Below, piece by piece: positions 45,553-53,832 of a stretch of 64,000 nucleotides of DNA. The notes beneath the pieces are model-generated. The model was not told the origin of the DNA and ran no database searches. It saw only the letters and a program-made list of their open reading frames with translations. The stretch is from Bog-473 sp963840435 (lineage in GTDB: Bacteria > Actinomycetota > Acidimicrobiia > Acidimicrobiales > RAAP-2): NCBI GenBank assembly GCA_963840435.1, contig CAWIYY010000017.1:1-64000 (forward strand), read 5' to 3'. The translations under genes and the position numbers were made by a program. The stretch's first letter is position 1; each line of letters starts with the position of its first letter.

Positions 45553-46181
45553 CAGAAGACCTCTTCTTGCTGAGGGACGGCCTGACCCGGATGCTCGAGG
45601 CTCACGGGCTGGAGATCGTTGCGGCCGTCGACAACGGGGACAGTCTTGTCGCCGCCGTGACGGCTGATGCTCCCGACCTCGCCATCGTCGATATCCGGCT
45701 GCCACCTTCCTTCACCGACGAGGGCCTCCGGGCGGCCCTCACGGCGCGGAAGCTGGTGCCGGGTCTACCGATCTTGGTCCTGTCCCAGTACGTCGAGCAG
45801 CTCTACGCCCGCGAACTGCTGGCCGACGGTACGGGCGGTATCGGCTACCTCCTGAAGGACCGGGTGTTCGATAGCGCCCATTTCGTCGAGGCGATTCGGC
45901 GGGTGGCAGCCGGTGGAACGGCCATGGACCCGGAGGTGATCGCTCGCCTGCTCGCCCGGAACACGGACAACGATGCGGTGAGCGCACTCAGTCCGCGCGA
46001 ACGCGAGGTACTTGGCCTTATGGCGGAGGGCCGATCCAACGCCGCCATCGGCCAACAGTTGGTGATCACTGAGCGCGCCGTGGCCAAGCACACTGCGTCG
46101 ATCTTCATGCGGCTCGGCCTACAACAGTCCGATGACGACAATCGCCGCGTCCTGGCGGTGCTGGCTTACCTGGGTACCTGA
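45537..46181 (+). CDS. NarL/LuxR-type response regulator
   Basis: 214 aa from GTG 45537, overlapping the kinase gene. The receiver has IVIAEDLFLLRDGL and the phospho-acceptor Asp in LAIVDIRLPPSFTDEG; Lys near DGTGGIGYLLKDR. The C-terminal HTH is LSPREREVLGLMAEGRSNAA then IGQQLVITERAVAKHTASIF. It should activate the divergent ABC operon (43913-41005) or its own. The receiver motif DIRLPPSFTDEGL is typical of actinobacterial DesR-like regulators of drug exporters. Confidence 0.93.
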   Translation: MRIVIAEDLFLLRDGLTRMLEAHGLEIVAAVDNGDSLVAAVTADAPDLAIVDIRLPPSFTDEGLRAALTARKLVPGLPILVLSQYVEQLYARELLADGTGGIGYLLKDRVFDSAHFVEAIRRVAAGGTAMDPEVIARLLARNTDNDAVSALSPREREVLGLMAEGRSNAAIGQQLVITERAVAKHTASIFMRLGLQQSDDDNRRVLAVLAYLGT

Positions 46182-46285
46182 CGGTGACCCATCGCCATCA
46201 CAACGTCGAGTCGCGCCAGCCACGGAGACGCAATTTCATCACCTTGTCACTGTTCATCGAGCACCGATCGGTGTAAGACAGAACT

Positions 46286-46786
46286 GTGAACCGTGATCGT
46301 GAAAGCGCCGACCTTGTCGCGGCGACAAGGGTCGGAGACACCTCGGTGGGCATGGATCACGGGGTTGGAGCGACTATCCAACTTTGGCGAGCCCCGAATC
46401 GAATTTGGCCTGCGTTTCCCACCCTGGTTGTGGCCCGGGCCGCAGCCCGGCTCGGCAGGGGACGGGGCCAACGACAGAGCCCAGCAATCGGTGAGGGTGG
46501 CGTTGTCAGCGTCTTCCTCGATGGCTCGAAGGTAGGCGCCATCTCACCCATGCAGATCAAGCTGTACCAGGTCTCTCCGGGGGAGCATTCCTTCAGTCTG
46601 CGCTTCCTCCGAGGCTTGCGGCGATCGAGGAAACTCCGTGTTCCTCTGGCCGAGGGCGAGGAGAAGCAGATTGTCTGTTTGCTGAACGGGTTCGCGTGGC
46701 CCGCACTTCGGCCCGCCACTCCCAACGATGTGGCTGCAGTGGAACGCCTGCAATCTGCACCTGTTGACGGCTCGGAGTCTCCCTGA
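46286..46786 (+). CDS. Hypothetical protein with PEGA-like beta domain
   Basis: 166 aa from GTG 46286; the true start may be later. The likely domain is the second half: VVSVFLDGSKVGAISPMQI then VSPGEHSFSLRFLRGLRRSR, a PEGA-like pattern in which a short decoration (V.dG..vG) precedes PGEHxxxxR. The first 70 residues have no recognisable trait and may be mis-called. It is followed by a hairpin and then the convergent lipoprotein cluster. Confidence 0.45.
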   Translation: MNRDRESADLVAATRVGDTSVGMDHGVGATIQLWRAPNRIWPAFPTLVVARAAARLGRGRGQRQSPAIGEGGVVSVFLDGSKVGAISPMQIKLYQVSPGEHSFSLRFLRGLRRSRKLRVPLAEGEEKQIVCLLNGFAWPALRPATPNDVAAVERLQSAPVDGSESP

Positions 46787-46850
46787 GGCGATGTCGAGGT
46801 AACGGATAGGGCCTGAGGGCATCGCTCGGCAGAGGAATTCTGGCTGACTG

Positions 46851-46869
46851 TCCCCATGGTGTATGGGGA
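46851..46869. terminator. Hairpin between convergent genes (weak terminator candidate)
   Basis: TCCCCAT, a 5-base loop GGTGT, then ATGGGGA: a perfect 7-bp stem, placed between convergent genes ending at 46786 (+) and 46910 (-). There is no T-run, so it would be a factor-dependent or bidirectional stop at best. Confidence 0.35.
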
Positions 46870-46909
46870 TGGGGGGACTTGGGGTTCGGTGTGACCGTCC
46901 TGACCTCCA

Positions 46910-47580
46910 TCAGTCACTACTGTTAACAGTGGCGACGATGCTTCCCGGTGCGGAGCCGGGCGTGTACCCCCATTGTGGGACGCCGACCTTCTGGGCGCAC
47001 AACTTTGCGTCATTCTGGAGTGTCGGGTTGGTCGGATCGAGATCGATGGGAGTACCGGGCGCGGCCATAGGGGTGCCGTTGTTGTTGAAGCGGACTCCGA
47101 TTGGAAAGTGATAGATCCCTCCGGTGTTGGTGGGGTCGGGGAAGTCGAGGATCCCGTGGGCACGCATGCAAACGGAGAAGGCCACCATCTTCGATGGGAT
47201 CTGCACGGGCAGCTGGCCGCCCAGGGCGGCCGATGCCATGGTCAGATAGATGGCACACGCATTGTTCGAACCGCCTTCCCTTTGGCTCTTGGGGTTGAAC
47301 CCTTGTGGGTACCTGACGTCAATAACACCGCTTGCGGCGACGATTGGATCGACTTGGTCGGGGTCACCGTGGCCGCGCATGCAGGCGGCCCACTCATCTA
47401 GCAACTGAGTTGGGTTGTCAGCAGCGACAGTCGTCGAGGTGAATCCGCTCTCGCCACTTCTGCTGCCGCTCTGCCCGAAGCTGGCAATGTGCGGGACGCT
47501 CGACCCGCCGCACCGTTAGCCCCGTGGCTCCTACGGCCAGAAGAGCCGCGATCAGGCCCGAGTGTCGGTACGCAGGGTTC
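46910..47580 (-). pseudogene. Frameshifted copy 1 of the CMRxHG lipoprotein family
   Basis: The - strand frame ending at 46910 encodes LLDEWAACMRGHGDPDQVDP and later VCMRAHGILDFPDP, matching the three neighbours at 47707, 52051 and 52942. The signal part (AYRHSGLIAALLAVGATGLT) lies in another frame, with the switch near 47510-47515, exactly at the lipobox Cys codon; the downstream frame continues CGGSSVPHIASFGQSGS. No ATG or GTG stands where the other copies start. It is either dead or has a sequence error plus an unusual start. The mature domain alone could still be made from the internal ATG at 47404, without a signal. Confidence 0.75.
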
Positions 47581-47706
47581 CTATTTGGACTTCTCGCCTG
47601 CTTTCTCGCAGATCCCCCCGCGGCTGTGGCACTGGAAGTCTTGAGTGCCAAGTCATATCTGCATTCAGTCGCCAGAGCTCGCGTCCGGCTCGCCTCTGCC
47701 GCCAAA

Positions 47707-48363
47707 TCACGATTTGCCCCCAAAACCACCCGCCATGTTCAGATTGATCGAACCGGGCTGTGGGACGCCGGTGCTGAACTTGGATACGTAGCCGGTCTTC
47801 TTGGTACACAGGGTGGAGGCGGCCTGAAACGTTGGGTTGGCTGGATTCAAGTCACTCCCACTGCTTGCGTGTTGGACCTGGTTATTGGCGGTTGTCGGGT
47901 CCGCATAGGTCGGGACACCGTTGGCCCGCATGCACTGAGCGAACTTGAGCGCGGTCGCCTCGTCCGACGACGCCGACTGCGTGCCGCCTCCCAGCGCCGT
48001 CTGTGCCGCGCTCAGGTACGCGCCGCACGCGCCATCCTCGCCGCGCACCCCATCGTCGCCGCCCAATGTGATCTGAATCACCTTGGTTGCATCCACCGTT
48101 GGGTCGACCTGGTCGGGGTCACCGTGGCGGCGCATGCAGGTGGCCCACTCGTCCAAAAGCTGAGTTGGGGTGCCAGTGGGCCCGGTGGTGGGGGCCGCAG
48201 ACCCGCCGCCTCCGCTCTTGCCCAAGCTCGCGACGTGAGGAGCGCTGGTCTTGCCAAGGCTCGCGACATGGGGAGAGCTGGACCCCGAACATGCGGCCAG
48301 CCCGATGGCGGCTGCCGCGACTAGGCCCACGAGTGCGCCCGATCGTCGGTACGTCGTCGTCAT
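47707..48363 (-). CDS. CMRxHG-family lipoprotein, copy 2
   Basis: 218 aa. Signal and lipobox MTTTYRRSGALVGLVAAAAI then GLAACSG predict lipidation of Cys25. After it the motif SPHVASLGK is present twice (SSPHVASLGKTSAPHVASLG). The mature domain holds two CMR modules: ATCMRRHGDPDQVDPTVD and AQCMRANGVPTYADPTTA, and a later STLCTKKTGYVSKF with a third Cys. Relatives are widespread, uncharacterised actinobacterial secreted proteins. It lies just downstream of the MacB-type permease in a - strand cluster. No enzymatic motif is seen; a ligand- or metal-binding role of the Cys/His pairs is a guess. Confidence 0.8.
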   Translation of the reverse strand: MTTTYRRSGALVGLVAAAAIGLAACSGSSSPHVASLGKTSAPHVASLGKSGGGGSAAPTTGPTGTPTQLLDEWATCMRRHGDPDQVDPTVDATKVIQITLGGDDGVRGEDGACGAYLSAAQTALGGGTQSASSDEATALKFAQCMRANGVPTYADPTTANNQVQHASSGSDLNPANPTFQAASTLCTKKTGYVSKFSTGVPQPGSINLNMAGGFGGKS

Positions 48364-48511
48364 TTCTCACTTCCTCCCTCTGTGAAGATGGATCCTGCTG
48401 CGAGGATGGTCTCCAGACGATCCGCGTGGTCGACTGCGTCTCAGCGATGCGGAAACTCGGGTCGATCCCCTGGGTGGCATCACGGGATGGCCAGGAGAGT
48501 TGTCACGCGCT

Positions 48512-49723
48512 TCACACGGTGCGAAGGGCTTCGGTTGGCGACAGGCGGGCGGCGCGCATCGACGGGTACAAGCCAGCCAGGGCACCGATGACCAAGGCGG
48601 CACCCACTCCGCCATAGAGGGCAACCGGGGGGATCTGCACCGACCAGTGCTGGCTTCGCGCGTAGATAGCGGTGGCGGCCAAGCCGATGACCGTGCCGGC
48701 CAGGCCGCCGAGCACCGAGAGGAGTACGGCTTCCGAGAGGAACTGCTCGGCCACATGGCGACGAGTGGCGCCGAGCGCCCGTCGCAGGCCGATCTCGGAG
48801 CGCCGTTCGAGGACCGAGATGACCATGACGTTCGCGATGCCGACGCCGCCGACGAGGAGAGCCACGGCACCGAGGGCGAGGAACAATCCGTTGTAGGCCC
48901 CTTTGGCCGCCACTTCGGCCTTCAAGATGTCCGCCGGCTCGGTCCACGCCACCGTGGTTGGGTTCTGTGGGTTCACAGTTTGGGGCAGCACGGCGGCTAC
49001 GGAGCTGACCTGGGTGTAGACGGCGCGCAGAAACAACTCGGTGGGATGGCCGTCGAAACCGAAGTACTGCTCGGCGACAGGGAAGCCGATGAAGGCCATG
49101 GAGTCCATCTGGGAAACCAGCTCCACGGGATTCAAGATGCCGACCACGGTGAACCAGTGTCCGCCGATCCACACCTGTGTCGGGTTGGCCAGGTTCTCGA
49201 TACCGAGCAGGCTGGCTGCCTCCGCTCCGAGCACCACCGCCGGGAAGTGGGCAGTCGCCGCGTTGAGGAATGTGCCGTGCGACACGGTGGCTCCCAAGGT
49301 GGCCGGCAGGGCGGCGTCGGTGGCAGTGAGCGAGATGCCGTTGGTGTCGATACTCGGCACAAGCGCGGTGCGGTACACATACGTATTGGAAAGCGCGCCG
49401 ATCTCGGTCACATCCGTGACCGGCCCGATGCGAGCAACCATGCCTTCGGAGGTGGTGGGCAGCTCCGTCTGCTGACCGAAGGCCGTGCTGGAGGCCTGGA
49501 CGGTGAGGAGGTTGCCGAGCTGCCCCAGCTCGTTGAGTAGACCGGTCTTCGACGACTGGGAGATGCCGAGCACGCCGACGATCGCCGCGATGCCGATGCT
49601 GATTCCGAGGGCGGACAGCACCGCCCGCACCCGCCGGTTGCGTAGTCCGATGCTCCCGACCCGAAGCAGGTCGCGGCCGGTCAGTCGGGAGCCGCCGGCT
49701 TCACTCACCGGTCGGCGTATCAC
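48512..49723 (-). CDS. MacB/FtsX-type ABC transporter permease
   Basis: 403 aa. MacB topology: one N-terminal helix (RAVLSALGISIGIAAIVGVL), a large extracytoplasmic domain of about 220 residues, and three C-terminal helices including LALGAVALLVGGVGIANVMV then ISVLERRSEIGLRRALGATR. The ending ARLSPTEALRTV is a family hallmark. Such permeases do not carry substrate through the membrane but transmit ATP energy to periplasmic or cell-wall partners. Its start overlaps the ATPase gene by 23 bases, and the fusion protein precedes both. Confidence 0.92.
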   Translation of the reverse strand: MIRRPVSEAGGSRLTGRDLLRVGSIGLRNRRVRAVLSALGISIGIAAIVGVLGISQSSKTGLLNELGQLGNLLTVQASSTAFGQQTELPTTSEGMVARIGPVTDVTEIGALSNTYVYRTALVPSIDTNGISLTATDAALPATLGATVSHGTFLNAATAHFPAVVLGAEAASLLGIENLANPTQVWIGGHWFTVVGILNPVELVSQMDSMAFIGFPVAEQYFGFDGHPTELFLRAVYTQVSSVAAVLPQTVNPQNPTTVAWTEPADILKAEVAAKGAYNGLFLALGAVALLVGGVGIANVMVISVLERRSEIGLRRALGATRRHVAEQFLSEAVLLSVLGGLAGTVIGLAATAIYARSQHWSVQIPPVALYGGVGAALVIGALAGLYPSMRAARLSPTEALRTV

Positions 49724-50441
49724 TGATGATCCTTCCGTCTTTGATCTCGACGCGCCGCTCCATGGCCGCTGCCACCTCGTGGTCGTGGGTGATGACCACG
49801 ATGGTCGTGCCTTCGTCGTGCAGCTCGCGCAGGAGTTCGAGGATGGAGGCCCCCGTCACCGAGTCAAGGTTCCCGGTCGGCTCGTCGGCCATGACCAGGG
49901 CCGGACGGCCGGCCAGCGCCCGGGCGATGGCCGTTCGCTGCTGCTCGCCGCCCGAGAGCTGGTTGGGCCGGTGGCCCATGCGGTGACCGAGCCCGACCCG
50001 CTCGATGGCCGCCTGCGCCAACTGTCGCCGCTCGGCCAGGCGCCCGCCTCGGTAGAGCAAGCCGTCGGCGACGTTGTCGAGCACGCTCAGGCCGTCGAGG
50101 AGGAAGAACTGCTGGAAGACGAAGCCGAGGCGCCGGGCTCGGAGCCCCGAGAGCTGGGGGTCCGACATGGTGGAGGTGTCCTCTCCGGCGATGCGGACCG
50201 AGCCGCCACTGGGGCGTTCGAGGGTGCCCATGACGTGGAGCAACGTGCTCTTGCCCGACCCCGACGGACCCACGATGGCGACCAGTTCGCCCTCGTCGAC
50301 ACGCAGGTCGACGCCGGCCAGGGCGACGACCGGGGGGTCTCCGGGATACTCCTTCACCACGTCGACCAGCTCGAGGACCGGCGTCGTTGCAAGCGGTTGG
50401 GCCGGAAGCGGGAGTGTCGGGTCCGAGAAAATCAAAGTCAT
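49701..50441 (-). CDS. MacB/LolD-type ABC ATP-binding protein
   Basis: 246 aa. Walker A is IVGPSGSGKSTLLHVMGTLE, the signature NQLSGGEQQRTAIARALAGR, Walker B PALVMADEPTGNLDSVTG, H-loop VVITHDHEVA. The LolD-type spacer LRARRLGFVFQQFFLLDGLS is present. It pairs with the permease at 48512 (overlapping) and the fusion protein at 50438 (overlap of 4 bases), so all three are co-translated. Confidence 0.94.
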   Translation of the reverse strand: MTLIFSDPTLPLPAQPLATTPVLELVDVVKEYPGDPPVVALAGVDLRVDEGELVAIVGPSGSGKSTLLHVMGTLERPSGGSVRIAGEDTSTMSDPQLSGLRARRLGFVFQQFFLLDGLSVLDNVADGLLYRGGRLAERRQLAQAAIERVGLGHRMGHRPNQLSGGEQQRTAIARALAGRPALVMADEPTGNLDSVTGASILELLRELHDEGTTIVVITHDHEVAAAMERRVEIKDGRIISDTPTGE

Positions 50442-52058
50442 GACGACGGCACCTGGACGCGCGTACCGGCGCTAATACCCGAGCCGCTCACTTGGACCAT
50501 GTTGTTGGCGTAGAGGCCGGTGGTGACCTCGACGAGGTGGCTGGTGCGATCGGTCACCACGTCCACGCCGTACCCACCGCCTTGGAGGGCCAAGAGCGCG
50601 TTCACCGGCACGGCCAAGACGTTGCTGGCGGTTTGCGTGGTGATGTTGACGTTGACCGGAGCCTGGTCCAAGGTGGCCAACTCCGGGGTGCTGTCCAAGG
50701 TGATGGTGACCGGCACCGTCGGGCCCGAGTTGGTGCCGCTTCCGCCCGACGAGCAGGTCGAGGTGCTGGCCGAACTGCTGCCGGTCTGCGCACCAGTGCC
50801 GGACCCGGTGCCGCCGCCGCTCGGGCAGGTGGCCACGTTGCCGACGGTCTCGATATGCCCGCCGACGCTCGAGGTTCCGTTGGGCAGCACGATCGAGACC
50901 GCGTCGCCGGGCTTCACCAGGTACTCCTGACTCACGTCGAGGTCGACGGTGACGACCGGAGTGGTGCTCGTGGCCGTGAGTACCGTGCCGCTCCCACCCC
51001 CGCCCCCGGCGCTGGCTTCCCCGCCACCCCCGCCACCAACGGCCGAGCCGACCGACGGCGTGACCGCGGTGACCCGGATCGGACCGGGCTCGAAGACCAC
51101 CGCGCCGAGCAGGATCTCACCGGTCGCCGGGAGCCCGAGCGCGCTCTGCCAACGTTCGACCGCGGCGGCCGTGACAGAGGAGTAGTGGTTGGACTGCGTC
51201 ATGCCCGCGCCGTAGCCGAGGGCGATCAGGTCAGCCGTCAGCTCGCCCACATCCGCGCCGTCGGACATGCCGACGGAGAAGGCCCGATAGGCGGCGACCG
51301 AGCCGTAGAGGAGTGGCACCGGCTCGTTGCTGACCGAGTAGACGGACTGGTCCTGCTTGATGACATCGCCCACGCTCGGGAGCGCGGTGTAGGTCGTTCC
51401 CGGATTCTGCGCGCTGGCTTGGGCCAGGGCCAGGATGGCTTGATCACCCTGCAGCTGCGTCTGGTCGGAGGCGACCTTGGCCTGGTTCTGGTCGTGGTCG
51501 CGCGTCGCTGTGTCCTGGGCGCTGGCCAGCTGCTGGTCGGCCTGGGTCAGCTGAGCCTTGTCCTGGCTGACCTTCTGGGTGTCCGAGCTGCACGCCGGAG
51601 TGGACGCCCCCGACTCCGGCGCAGTCCGGCGCCTCCTGGGCCTGGTCTGCGCTCAAGGTGGACGCTGCGCCATCGACGCCGCTCTGCGCCGCAGCGATCG
51701 CCTGGTTGTCCGCCGTCGAGGCGTCGGCTTCGGCCTGCTCGTCGGCGGAGAGGTTCTCTTGGTCCTTCGCCACGGCCTGTTGGTCCTGGGCCAACTGTTG
51801 GGCGCTCGTCCCCGACGGGGCGGCAATGGTGTAGGAACCGTCGAAGCCGATGGAGCCACCCTCCTGCACCGACGTGGCGAGCGTGGTCCGCACCACCGCC
51901 GCGGTGGTGCTCGAGCTGCTGTCGCCCGACGACGCGGCCGCGCCGTCGTTGTTGCCGACATTGGCGACTACGGCGACGACGCCAGCCACCACCCCACCGA
52001 AGAGGGCGCCGGCGATGGCCGCAATGACCACGATCCGTCTCGGCGAAAACTCAGCCAT
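50438..52058 (-). pseudogene. Frameshifted membrane-fusion protein (HlyD-like, peptidoglycan-binding domain)
   Basis: Two overlapping frames together form one gene. From ATG 52058: a membrane anchor (RRIVVIAAIAGALFGGVVAG), then a long Gln/Asp/Ala coiled coil (AQQLAQDQQAVAKDQENLSA). The frame is lost near the run of five C at 51607-51611; dropping one base there gives DCAGVGASTPACSSDTQKVS and continues in the frame that ends at 50438, for a 539-aa product. The second part has more coiled coil, a peptidoglycan-binding-like domain (DVGELTADLIALGYGAG, VERWQSALGLPATG), and a HlyD-type barrel (VVTVDLDVSQEYLVKPGDAV). It would bridge the permease and the cell wall. As given it does not read through. 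Confidence 0.8.
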
Positions 52059-52849
52059 CGGAACCTGACCCGCTGTCGCCGCCCTGTGCGGGGACTTCCC
52101 TCGCAGGCCGGTTGCCAGGAATGGGTCCGTTAGGACCGATTCCGGCACTGCTCACCACGACGTCGCCTGGCGGCCCGGTGCCGGCGATCCACCACGCTGG
52201 AGCGTTGACCTGCTTGCCGCAGACCTTGTTCGCGTTCTCGAACGTCGGGCTGTTCGGGTCCACGCCGGCCGGGAATTTGGTTTCATTGTTGGGTCCGGGA
52301 TCGGGGTAATTCGGGACTCCGTGGGTTCGCATGCAGTCGACGTACTGCACCAGCTGGGCTTGGGTCGGCGGGGGTGCCACCGGGTTGGCGGCGCGCAAAT
52401 CGTTCTCGGCGGCCAGCTCGTACTGGCTACACGGACCACTGCTGCCGTGCGCCTCCGAAGAGATCGACGTATCAGTAACCCCTTGCGGGATCGTGATGTT
52501 GATCACCCCGTACTGGTCAATCGTCGGGTCGGTCTGGTTGGGATCGCCGTTGACCCGCATGCAAGTGGCCCACTCGTCCATCAGTTGCGTCGCGTTGTCC
52601 CCTTTTGGCGGGGTCGTCGTGGTTCCGCCGCCAACGCCTCCTCCCGTCGTAGTGCTTGTTCCCAGACTTGGCGACATGCGGGGAGTCCGCCAAGCCGCCA
52701 CTACACGCGGTCAAGCCCATGGCGGCCGCCGCGACGAAGATCGCGAGCCAGCCCGATTGCCGGTGGGACCGTCTCTGGTACCGCCGCCTTGTCGGAGTCC
52801 TCAAACCGGCGCGATCGTCCTTCCCCAAACATCGGGTCTCAGCTCTCAT
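52051..52849 (-). pseudogene. Frameshifted copy 3 of the CMRxHG lipoprotein family
   Basis: The mature domain (ATCMRVNGDPNQTDPTIDQY, VDCMRTHGVPNYPDPGPN, NKVCGKQVNAPAWW) is in the frame that ends at 52051. The signal and lipobox (LAIFVAAAAMGLTACSGG then ADSPHVA) are in another frame. Removing one T of the pair at 52668-52669 joins them as SPHVASLGTSTTT, which restores the family motif SPHVASLG. Its stop overlaps the fusion-protein ATG by 8 bases, so it belongs to the same operon. The upstream start is not certain; 52849 is the outermost ATG. Confidence 0.75.
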
Positions 52850-52941
52850 TAGGTTTATCCACGTCCTCTTTTGGCCTTGTGCCGAATTGGAAAGGTCACG
52901 CTTCGTAGGGTTGTGGCAGTCATTCCGTCTGTGCCTGGAGA

Positions 52942-53682
52942 TCAGCCGCCGGCGTCGTCGCCGACGTAGACGAGGGTCGGCATCCCCGGTTGGCCGGGTG
53001 GCCCCGATACGACGGTTCCCGGTGGAAGCGGGCCGCCGCCATCAGGAGCGTTCACGCCGGTCTTCTTCGTGCAGACTTTGCCCGCCTGCTCGAAGCTTGG
53101 ATTGCGGGGATTCAAATCGCTGTCCGGAACCGGAGAAATGTGTGCGCCGCCCGGGTCCGGGAAGTCAGGGACCCCGTTGGCTCGCATGCACTTGGCGTAC
53201 TTCTCCAGTGCAGACTGCGACGGCAGATCGGCCTGCTGGGCGCCTTGCAACGCATTGATGGCACCTGTCAGATAGGCCGCGCAGTATGAGCCTGGCACAG
53301 GCTCAGCCCCGCTCTGCCCGTTCGGCCCGAGGAGCCCGCCGGGAACCGAAGGGGACATCGTGATGTGAATAACCTGGTTTGCGTCGATGGTCGGATCGGC
53401 TTGACTCGGATCGCCGTGGCCTCGCATGCAGGTGGCCCATTCGTTGAGCAACTGCGTCGCATTGCCGGTGGGCAGCGTGCTCGTGGTACTTCGCCTGGTA
53501 TCGCCAGCTCTTTTCCCTAAGTTGGCCACGTGCGGTGGGCTCGGTGAGCCACCACCACACGCAGTGAGCGCCAACACTGTCGCTGCGACGAGAACGACGA
53601 ACCCCAATCGCCGATGGTTCAGTGCCTGACCTGACCTCTCGGCACCGCCTGCCACGGATTCGTCGTCGGCGCGCATCAGCAA
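52942..53682 (-). CDS. CMRxHG-family lipoprotein, copy 4 (intact)
   Basis: 246 aa, the longest and only clearly intact copy besides copy 2. The signal LGFVVLVAATVLALTACGGG has a lipobox LTAC. The motif SPPHVANLGKR follows it. The two CMR modules are ATCMRGHGDPSQADPTID and AKCMRANGVPDFPDPGGA, with a third element NPSFEQAGKVCTKKTG. It is the first gene of the cluster 53682-46910 and faces a two-component system, so it is the one most directly under the palindromic site at 53700. ATG 53682 is the outermost start; a second ATG at 53676 is equally possible. Confidence 0.82.
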   Translation of the reverse strand: MLMRADDESVAGGAERSGQALNHRRLGFVVLVAATVLALTACGGGSPSPPHVANLGKRAGDTRRSTTSTLPTGNATQLLNEWATCMRGHGDPSQADPTIDANQVIHITMSPSVPGGLLGPNGQSGAEPVPGSYCAAYLTGAINALQGAQQADLPSQSALEKYAKCMRANGVPDFPDPGGAHISPVPDSDLNPRNPSFEQAGKVCTKKTGVNAPDGGGPLPPGTVVSGPPGQPGMPTLVYVGDDAGG

Positions 53683-53699
53683 CGTTGTACGAGAAGGAC

Positions 53700-53737
53700 G
53701 GTCACACGCCGGTCACACGTGTGACCTGCGTGTGACC
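53700..53737. promoter_or_regulatory. 38-bp near-perfect palindrome, probable regulator site
   Basis: Four copies of the half-site GGTCACAC/GTGTGACC are arranged as GGTCACACGCC, GGTCACACGTGTGACC, then TGCGTGTGACC. The whole is symmetric about 53718.5 with 18 of 19 pairs matching; only 53710/53727 differ. The core is a perfect 16-bp palindrome. It lies 17 bases from the start of lipoprotein copy 4 and 95 bases before the response regulator start, so it can control both directions. Dimer-of-dimers binding is the natural reading. Confidence 0.75.
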
Positions 53738-53832
53738 TGCGACCTGCGAATCTGTCCCTTGATGACGCTGACAGCGGCTGGTCGCCCCCCATTTGGCCCG
53801 ACGGAGTGCCAGGCTTGTGACCAGGAGAAACA

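Noticed and set aside
51600..51615. Programmed frameshifting in the fusion-protein gene
   Set aside because: No slippery heptamer, pseudoknot or Shine-Dalgarno-like stimulator was seen, and five other same-sign shifts nearby make sequence error more likely.
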